Origin: Lachnospira sp. UBA4285
GTDB taxonomy: Bacteria > Bacillota > Clostridia > Lachnospirales > Lachnospiraceae
Reading direction: 5' to 3'
Assembly (NCBI GenBank): GCA_002394965.1
Contig: DGVL01000089.1
Location: forward strand, 650 to 12,275
Length of the DNA: 11,626 nucleotides
Shown here: positions 6,739-11,626 of the stretch, piece after piece
Position numbering within the stretch: the first letter of the stretch is position 1
Layout of the letters: each line of letters starts with the position of its first letter
Position numbers and translations under genes: made by a program
Notes under the pieces: model-generated
What the model was told of the DNA's origin: nothing
The model's database searches: none
What the model saw: only the letters and a program-made list of their open reading frames with translations

Positions 6739-8568
6739 ATGTGCGGTATTGTGGGGTACATCGGCACAAGAGACTGTGTGGATATGCTTGTCGATTCGCT
6801 GGCACGCCTGGAGTACAGAGGGTATGATTCTTCTGGCATCGCCGTGGCCGGGCCGGACGGCATTCAGGTGCGGAAGGCGGCGGGGAGACTGGCCAATCTT
6901 CGCCGGAAACTTGCCGGTGATGACAGGCCGAAAGGGCATGCCGGTATCGGCCACACGCGCTGGGCGACGCACGGCGCGCCGTCGGACGTCAACGCTCATC
7001 CGCAGGGGACAAAAGATGTGATGCTGGTTCACAACGGTATCATTGAGAACTACCGGGAGATTGAAGAATTTCTCGCGGGCAAGGGATACACCTTTGCGTC
7101 GGAGACAGATACGGAGAGAGCGGCATGCCTCATCGACTGGTATTACAGAAGCAACGGGCACAAACCGCAGGAGGCACTGCGCGAGGCGCTGGGCGTGATC
7201 CGCGGGTCATACGCATTCGCCATTTTGTTCCGGGACTTCCCGGACCGGCTGTATGCCGTGCGCTGTGAGAGCCCGCTTGTAATCGGACTGGGTGACGGTG
7301 AGAACTTCATCGGCTCAGACGTGACGTCCTTCATCTCCTGCACAAAGAAGTATTATCTTCTGGAGAAAGGTGAGATCGCTGAGGTCAGAGCAGACGGCGT
7401 GACGATCCGGGATCTTGACGGAACGCCTCTAAAGAAGAAGATCCAGACGGCAGACTGGGATGTATCCGCGGCCGAGAAGGGCGGCTATCCCCACTTTATG
7501 CTAAAGGAGATCCACGAACAGCCGGAGGCGGTGCGCGCCGCCATCAGTCCGCGCATACGGGACGGTCTGCCCTGGCTTGAGGGAGACGGAATTGACACGG
7601 ACAAGCTGCCGAAGTACCGGAAGCTGTTCTTTGTCGCCTGCGGAACGGCGATGCATGCCGGCCTGGTCGCAAAGTACGTCATTGAGCGGACTGCCGGCGT
7701 GGAGGTCACCGTTGATGTGGCTTCGGAATTCCGCTACCGGGATCCGCTGATCACAAAGGACGACCTGTTCGTGGCCATATCACAGTCCGGGGAGACAGCA
7801 GACACCCTCGCCGCTCTGCGCCTCGCGAAGGAAAAAGGCGCCGACACCATTGGCATTGTAAATGTGGTCGGTTCCTCCATAGCAAGGGAAGTGGACCACG
7901 TTCTGTACACCTACGCCGGCCCGGAGATTTCTGTTGCCTCGACCAAGGCCTACATGGTTCAGATTGCGGTGGTCTATCTGATTTCGATGAAACTGGCTCT
8001 GAAGAAAGGAAGAATCTCCCGCGCCCAGTGTGAGGCGGCGGTATCCCATCTGCAGGAGATGCCGGACGTCATCGCACAGGTGCTTGAGGAGAAGGACACC
8101 TGCTCCATGATCGCCTCCCGCATCATGAATGCGGAGAGTCTTCTGTACATCGGCAGAGGCCTCGACTATGCCCTGAGCATGGAAGGCTCGCTGAAGCTCA
8201 AGGAAATATCCTACATCCATTCCGAGTCATACGCCGCCGGCGAGCTCAAGCATGGAACCATAAGCCTGGTTACGGAAGGAATGCCGGTCATCGCCATTGC
8301 TACCCAGAAGCGCATCATCGAGAAGACCATCAGCAATATCAAGGAAGTGAAGGCGCGCGGTGCCAAAGTCGTCCTGATCTGCGCGCCGGAGGTGGAAGTC
8401 GGAAAGGATGTGGCCGACTACGTCATTCATCTGCCCAAAACGGACGATATCTTCTATCCGATGGCAGCTGCCGTCCCGATGCAGCTGATCGCCTATTACT
8501 GCTCGGCCCTGAAGGGCAATGACGTCGACAAGCCGCGCAATCTCGCGAAGTCGGTGACGGTAGAATAA
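6739..8568 (+). CDS. glmS: Glutamine--fructose-6-phosphate aminotransferase (isomerizing)
   Basis: A 609-residue, full-length enzyme making glucosamine-6-phosphate and glutamate from fructose-6-phosphate and glutamine, the first step to UDP-GlcNAc and the cell wall. The N-terminal class II glutaminase domain starts MCGIVGYIG, with Cys2 becoming the nucleophile after Met removal; YRGYDSSG (26-33), GHTRWATHG (71-79) and HNGIIENY (98-105) follow. Two SIS sugar-isomerase domains carry CGTAMHAG (301-308), SQSGETADT (349-357), STKAYMVQ (401-408) and ESYAAGELKHG (496-506, with H505). The usual C-terminal DKPRNLAKSVTVE closes the active site. The start has GGGGGAG at 6724-6730, inside the end of topB, and only 5 nt separate the genes. 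There is thus no leader that could hold the glmS ribozyme found in many Firmicutes. Expression must come from the yfbR promoter or an internal site. Confidence 0.98.
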   Translation: MCGIVGYIGTRDCVDMLVDSLARLEYRGYDSSGIAVAGPDGIQVRKAAGRLANLRRKLAGDDRPKGHAGIGHTRWATHGAPSDVNAHPQGTKDVMLVHNGIIENYREIEEFLAGKGYTFASETDTERAACLIDWYYRSNGHKPQEALREALGVIRGSYAFAILFRDFPDRLYAVRCESPLVIGLGDGENFIGSDVTSFISCTKKYYLLEKGEIAEVRADGVTIRDLDGTPLKKKIQTADWDVSAAEKGGYPHFMLKEIHEQPEAVRAAISPRIRDGLPWLEGDGIDTDKLPKYRKLFFVACGTAMHAGLVAKYVIERTAGVEVTVDVASEFRYRDPLITKDDLFVAISQSGETADTLAALRLAKEKGADTIGIVNVVGSSIAREVDHVLYTYAGPEISVASTKAYMVQIAVVYLISMKLALKKGRISRAQCEAAVSHLQEMPDVIAQVLEEKDTCSMIASRIMNAESLLYIGRGLDYALSMEGSLKLKEISYIHSESYAAGELKHGTISLVTEGMPVIAIATQKRIIEKTISNIKEVKARGAKVVLICAPEVEVGKDVADYVIHLPKTDDIFYPMAAAVPMQLIAYYCSALKGNDVDKPRNLAKSVTVE

Positions 8569-8586
8569 AAAGGAAGTCTTTGAAAA

Positions 8587-9261
8587 ATGAATGAAAAGCT
8601 GAAAATCACGGAACTTTTTGACCTCGGCGCTTCGGCGGCGGGAGAATATCTTAAAAGTTACACCTACCCCTGGGAGGTACTCGCGGATATCGCAGATATT
8701 ATTCGAAAAATCGGAGCGACACTCCCGGAAGAGGAGTACGTCAGACGCGGGGAAGATGTCTGGATCCACAGGAGTGCCCATGTCTTTGACTCCGCCTATA
8801 TTGCCGGACCGTGTATCATAGGGCCGCGCACCGAGGTGCGCCAGTGCGCATTCATCCGCGGGAAGGCACTTGTCGGAGCAGACTGTGTTGTCGGAAACTC
8901 CACAGAGCTGAAAAATGTCATTCTGTTTGATCACGTGCAGGTTCCGCACTACAATTATGTAGGCGACTCGATCCTGGGCACCTACTCCCACATGGGCGCC
9001 GGCTCTATCACTTCCAATGTGAAGTCGGACAAAAAACTGATTGTCATCAAGGGACCGGATGGGAATATTGAGACAGGAATCAAGAAGATCGGCGCGTTCC
9101 TGGGCGATCACGTAGAGATCGGCTGCGGCAGTGTGCTGAATCCGGGCACGATCGTCGCAAGAGGCAGCAATGTCTACCCGCTGTCGAGTGTCCGTGGGTA
9201 TGTCCCGGAGGGGAGTATATACAAGAAGGCATCGGAGATCGTCAAAAAGCGGGCTGAGTAA
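8587..9261 (+). CDS. GlmU acetyltransferase-like left-handed beta-helix (hexapeptide) protein
   Basis: A 224-residue protein. Residues about 1-50 are helical, including YPWEVLADIADII, which resembles the linker after a nucleotidyltransferase domain. From about 55 on, hexapeptide repeats of the left-handed beta-helix type follow (AYIAGPCIIGPRTEV and so on). Residues 121-150 align without gaps to the GlmU acetyltransferase centre as I recall it. H121 matches the E. coli catalytic H363, Y124 matches Y366, N144 matches N386 and K150 matches K392, while N377 is replaced by H135. There is an insert of about 12 residues after 150. The uridylyltransferase domain of GlmU is absent. The probable role is acetyl transfer to an amino sugar phosphate, such as glucosamine-1-phosphate, in UDP-GlcNAc synthesis. 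The position 18 nt after glmS supports this. Another sugar or amino-acid acyltransferase role is possible. The start has AAAGGAAG ten nt upstream, and a terminator follows. Confidence 0.8.
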   Translation: MNEKLKITELFDLGASAAGEYLKSYTYPWEVLADIADIIRKIGATLPEEEYVRRGEDVWIHRSAHVFDSAYIAGPCIIGPRTEVRQCAFIRGKALVGADCVVGNSTELKNVILFDHVQVPHYNYVGDSILGTYSHMGAGSITSNVKSDKKLIVIKGPDGNIETGIKKIGAFLGDHVEIGCGSVLNPGTIVARGSNVYPLSSVRGYVPEGSIYKKASEIVKKRAE

Positions 9262-9281
9262 TATTGCAAAAAGAATATAAG

Positions 9282-9328
9282 AAAAGCTGTCTGACCGGAC
9301 TGTTAACGACCGGTCAGGCAGCTTTTTT
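9282..9328 (+). terminator. Operon-end terminator, probably bidirectional
   Basis: The arms at 9282-9298 (AAAAGCTGTCTGACCGG) and 9310-9326 (CCGGTCAGGCAGCTTTT) form a 17-bp stem with one G-U pair and an 11-nt loop, followed by T at 9323-9328. Read on the minus strand, the stem is followed by TTTTCTTATATTCTTTTT, which is also U-rich. The element can therefore end both the glmS operon and the convergent activase gene. It starts 20 nt after the stop of the beta-helix gene. Confidence 0.9.
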
Positions 9329-9332
9329 GGTC

Positions 9333-9366
9333 TCCAGGCTCAGAAAGTGTCCAGGCTCAGAAAGTG
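9333..9366. repeat. Perfect 17-bp tandem duplication
   Basis: TCCAGGCTCAGAAAGTG occurs at 9333-9349 and again, directly abutting, at 9350-9366 with no mismatch. It is not coding on either strand as far as I can tell. It lies in the convergent gap between the operon terminator and a small hairpin. A recent replication slip or a small insertion event would explain it. Confidence 0.95.
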
Positions 9367-9369
9367 CAG

Positions 9370-9393
9370 GTGCGCCGGAGTGGTCCGACGCAC
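9370..9393 (-). terminator. Hairpin just after the activase gene, possible weak terminator
   Basis: The arms at 9370-9379 (GTGCGCCGGA) and 9384-9393 (TCCGACGCAC) make a 10-bp stem with one mismatch on the plus strand (G-U on the minus-strand RNA) and a 4-nt loop. It lies 10 nt beyond the minus-strand stop codon at 9404-9406. The sequence after it on the minus strand (CTGCACTTTCTGAG) is poor in U, so real termination may rely on the stronger stem at 9282-9328, or this may simply be a 3'-end stabilising stem. Confidence 0.45.
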
Positions 9394-9403
9394 AAATATC
9401 TTG

Positions 9404-11626
9404 TCAGGCCTCCTGCACAGCAGGCTGTGTGTCCAGCTCTTTTTCGCGAAGATTCCTGCCTGCCTGCGTGAGCATCAGCTTGATGCGGTTGAGCTGGTTG
9501 ACTTCCGAGGCGCCCGGATCGTAGTCGATGGCTATGATGTTGGATCCCGGGAATTTTGCCTTCAGAGGTTTGATGACACCCTTGCCAACGATGTGGTTCG
9601 GGAGACATCCGAACGGCTGACAGCAGACGATGTTCGGGACGCCGCTCTTGATGAGCTCGATCATCTCACCCGGAAGCAGCCAGCCTTCTCCGGTCTGATT
9701 GTTCAGCGAGACAAGCTGACTGGCTTCCCTTGCCGTTTCGTCCACATCTGACCACGGTGTGAAGCGTCTGCTCTCCGAGAGTGCCTTGTTGGCGGACTTA
9801 CGGATGTGCTCGATGAACTTGAGCACGGTTTCGGATATGACCTCCGACTTTTTCGGTGTCAGGAGATTATCGTGCTTGTAGCGTTCGTTGCGCAGGCAGT
9901 AGAACATGAACCCCATCAGATCCGGCACAACCGCCTCGGCGCCCTCCTTCTCGAGAAGATCCACGATGTGGTTGTTCGCGCTGGGAAGAAACTTCACAAG
10001 GATCTCGCCGACGACGCCGACCTTAGGTTTCACTTCGTCCGTAAGCGGGATCGTGTCAAAATCCCGGATGATCTGACGGGAGTACTCGTTAAAGTCACGG
10101 AAATTCACCTTCGGCTGCGTAAGCTGACGGATGAGAATTTTCTCCCACTTGTGGTGGAGCGCATTGACAGATCCCGGCACCTGTTCATACGGTCTTGTGC
10201 GGTAGATGACTTTCATCAGAATATCACCGTACAGAAGCGCCATGAGCGCTTTTTTGGCCTCCTCAAGGGTATAGGTGAAACCGGAGTTGGTCTCAAGTCC
10301 CTGCGCACTCATGGAGATGACCGGGATATATTCGAGGTGGCACTTCACGAGGGCGCGGCGGATGAAGCCGATGTAGTTGGAGGCGCGGCACCCGCCGCCG
10401 GTCTGCGTGATGAGCAGGGCGATCTTGTGGGTGTCGTACTTTCCGGAGAGAACGGCGCTCATCAGCTGTCCAACGACCATCATGGACGGATAGCAGGCGT
10501 CGTTGTTCACGTAGCGTGTTCCGGTGTCAATCGCAGTGCGGTTGTCGTTGTCCAGAACCTCGATGTTGTAGCCGCAGGAGGAGAGGGCCGGCGCCAGGAG
10601 CCCAAAGTGGATCGGGGACATCTGGGGCGCCAGGATCGTGTACTTCTCGCGCATCGGTTTGGTGAATTCGGGGCGGAAAAATGCCGCAGAGTTCACATGC
10701 TGACCTTTTACCGGGTGCATGTCGCGCACGCGCAGCGCTGCCAGAAGCGAGCGGATGCGGATGCGGGCAGCACCCAGATTGTTGACTTCGTCGATCTTGA
10801 GAACGGTGTAGATCTTCCCGGATTTCCGCAGGATTTCACTGACCTCGTCGGTCGTCACGGCGTCAAGGCCACAGCCGAAGGAGTTGAGCTGAATCAGATC
10901 CAGATTCTTCGTGGTGCGGACGTAGCTTGCTGCCGCATACAGCCGGGAGTGATATGCCCACTGGTCCATCGCGATGAGAGGCCGGTCCACATGGCCGAGA
11001 TGAGAGATGGAGTCCTCCGTAAGCACAGCGACGCCGTAGGAATTGATGAGCTCCGGGATGCCGTGGTTGATCTCCGGATCGACATGGTATGGACGGCCCG
11101 CCAGCACAATCCCGCGCTGGTGTGTCTCGTCGAGCATACGGATGACTTCCTCGCCTTTGCGGTGGATATCCTCCTTGGATTTCATCTGCTCAGCCCAGGC
11201 CTCGTGCACGGCCTCGCGGATCTCTTTCCTGGGAATCTCCGGGAATACTTCCGTCAGGCGCGTGCGGAGCTTCTCCTCGCTCTCAAACGACATGAACGGA
11301 TTGCGGAAATCAATGTGCTCTGTCTTCAGATCCTCGACATTGTTCTTGATGTTTTCCGCGTAGGAGGTCACGATCGGACAATTGTAGTGGTTGTTGGAAT
11401 TTTTGATCTCCTGGTGCTCATACGGGATGCACGGGTACCAGATGAACTTAACGCCGTTTTTGATCAGCCACATGATGTGTCCGTGGGTGATCTTCGCCGG
11501 ATAGCACTCCGATTCCGACGGAATTGACTCGATGCCAAGATCATAGATCTTCCGGTTGGAAGCCGGTGACAGGACCACGCGGTATCCGAGTTTCGTGAAG
11601 AACGTGAACCAGAACGGATAGTTCTC
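9404..11626 (-). CDS. Acyl-CoA dehydratase activase-related Fe-S protein, C-terminal part (partial)
   Basis: The minus-strand frame is open from the window edge to TGA at 9404-9406, showing 740 residues that begin ENYPFWFTFFTKLGYR. The visible part covers the DUF2229 type segment and the following 2-hydroxyacyl-CoA dehydratase-like domains. Family members are usually about 1,400 residues, with two BadF/BcrA-type ATPase domains at the N terminus, so roughly half is missing here. Likely Fe-S or structural cysteines are C41 (SECYPAK), C66 (WYPCIP), C83 (NCPI), C252 (SFGCGLD), C378 (DACYPS), C413 (GGGCRAS), and C668, C669 and C674 (CCQPFGCLP). Relatives activate radical dehydratases of the HgdC/HgdAB kind by ATP-driven electron transfer, but the substrate of these giant forms is not established. 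The GTG at 11576-11578 is internal: the family-like sequence continues upstream of it. Confidence 0.88.
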   Translation of the reverse strand, partial: ENYPFWFTFFTKLGYRVVLSPASNRKIYDLGIESIPSESECYPAKITHGHIMWLIKNGVKFIWYPCIPYEHQEIKNSNNHYNCPIVTSYAENIKNNVEDLKTEHIDFRNPFMSFESEEKLRTRLTEVFPEIPRKEIREAVHEAWAEQMKSKEDIHRKGEEVIRMLDETHQRGIVLAGRPYHVDPEINHGIPELINSYGVAVLTEDSISHLGHVDRPLIAMDQWAYHSRLYAAASYVRTTKNLDLIQLNSFGCGLDAVTTDEVSEILRKSGKIYTVLKIDEVNNLGAARIRIRSLLAALRVRDMHPVKGQHVNSAAFFRPEFTKPMREKYTILAPQMSPIHFGLLAPALSSCGYNIEVLDNDNRTAIDTGTRYVNNDACYPSMMVVGQLMSAVLSGKYDTHKIALLITQTGGGCRASNYIGFIRRALVKCHLEYIPVISMSAQGLETNSGFTYTLEEAKKALMALLYGDILMKVIYRTRPYEQVPGSVNALHHKWEKILIRQLTQPKVNFRDFNEYSRQIIRDFDTIPLTDEVKPKVGVVGEILVKFLPSANNHIVDLLEKEGAEAVVPDLMGFMFYCLRNERYKHDNLLTPKKSEVISETVLKFIEHIRKSANKALSESRRFTPWSDVDETAREASQLVSLNNQTGEGWLLPGEMIELIKSGVPNIVCCQPFGCLPNHIVGKGVIKPLKAKFPGSNIIAIDYDPGASEVNQLNRIKLMLTQAGRNLREKELDTQPAVQEA

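Noticed and set aside
8227..9111. A 294-codon minus-strand frame across the glmS/GlmU-like junction
   Set aside because: It crosses two conserved plus-strand genes, and the translation shows no domain.
9264..9751. Two short plus-strand frames (9264-9524 and 9347-9751) after the GlmU-like gene
   Set aside because: They run through the terminator, the tandem repeat and the antisense of the activase end; no ribosome site or family resemblance is visible.
9806..11527. A 573-codon open frame on the plus strand, opposite the activase gene
   Set aside because: It is antisense to a gene with clear family motifs, has a low-complexity His/Val/Asp-rich translation with no recognisable domain, and is explained by the base composition of the true frame.
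11576..11578. GTG as the start of the minus-strand activase gene
   Set aside because: The frame stays open to the window edge and the 16 codons upstream read ENYPFWFTFFTKLGYR, which looks like authentic family sequence. The gene is cut by the window, not started here.

Overview
The window looks like chromosomal DNA of a moderately GC-rich Clostridia member, most likely a Lachnospiraceae-type anaerobe. This rests on gene content: pyruvate phosphate dikinase, a giant 2-hydroxyacyl-CoA-dehydratase-type activase, a clostridial-type metallophosphoesterase, and strong AGGAGG-like ribosome binding sites with sigma-A promoters. It is inference from family knowledge, not from a search. I see no mobile element, CRISPR array, rRNA or tRNA.

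Layout. Positions 1-63 hold the last 20 codons of ppdK (+), followed by a hairpin terminator (90-129). A good promoter (145-173) then drives two genes: an unusual soluble protein with a ParB-like N-terminal segment joined to a BMP/PnrA-type ligand-binding domain (227-2155), and 9 nt later a small metallophosphoesterase (2165-2818). A -10 box lies just after the phosphoesterase stop, in front of asd, aspartate-semialdehyde dehydrogenase (2882-3982). A strong hairpin (4001-4045) ends asd, and a promoter for the next operon overlaps that hairpin.

The second half begins with a tightly packed four-gene operon: yfbR 5'-deoxynucleotidase (4094-4690), topB topoisomerase III (4700-6733), glmS (6739-8568) and a stand-alone GlmU-acetyltransferase-like left-handed beta-helix protein (8587-9261). 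Gaps are 9, 5 and 18 nt. It ends at a bidirectional terminator (9282-9328). From the opposite strand comes the C-terminal 740 residues of a very large acyl-CoA dehydratase activase-related Fe-S protein (9404-11626), whose 5' end lies beyond the window. The convergent gap carries a perfect 17-bp tandem duplication and a second hairpin.

How they fit. PPDK interconverts pyruvate and phosphoenolpyruvate. Asd makes the precursor of lysine/diaminopimelate, methionine and threonine. GlmS makes glucosamine-6-phosphate, and the beta-helix protein next to it may act later in amino-sugar activation, so Asd and GlmS both feed cell-wall synthesis. YfbR and TopB serve nucleotide pools and DNA topology. The least explained unit is the ParB-like/BMP fusion with its phosphoesterase partner, which is the best candidate here for an undescribed function.
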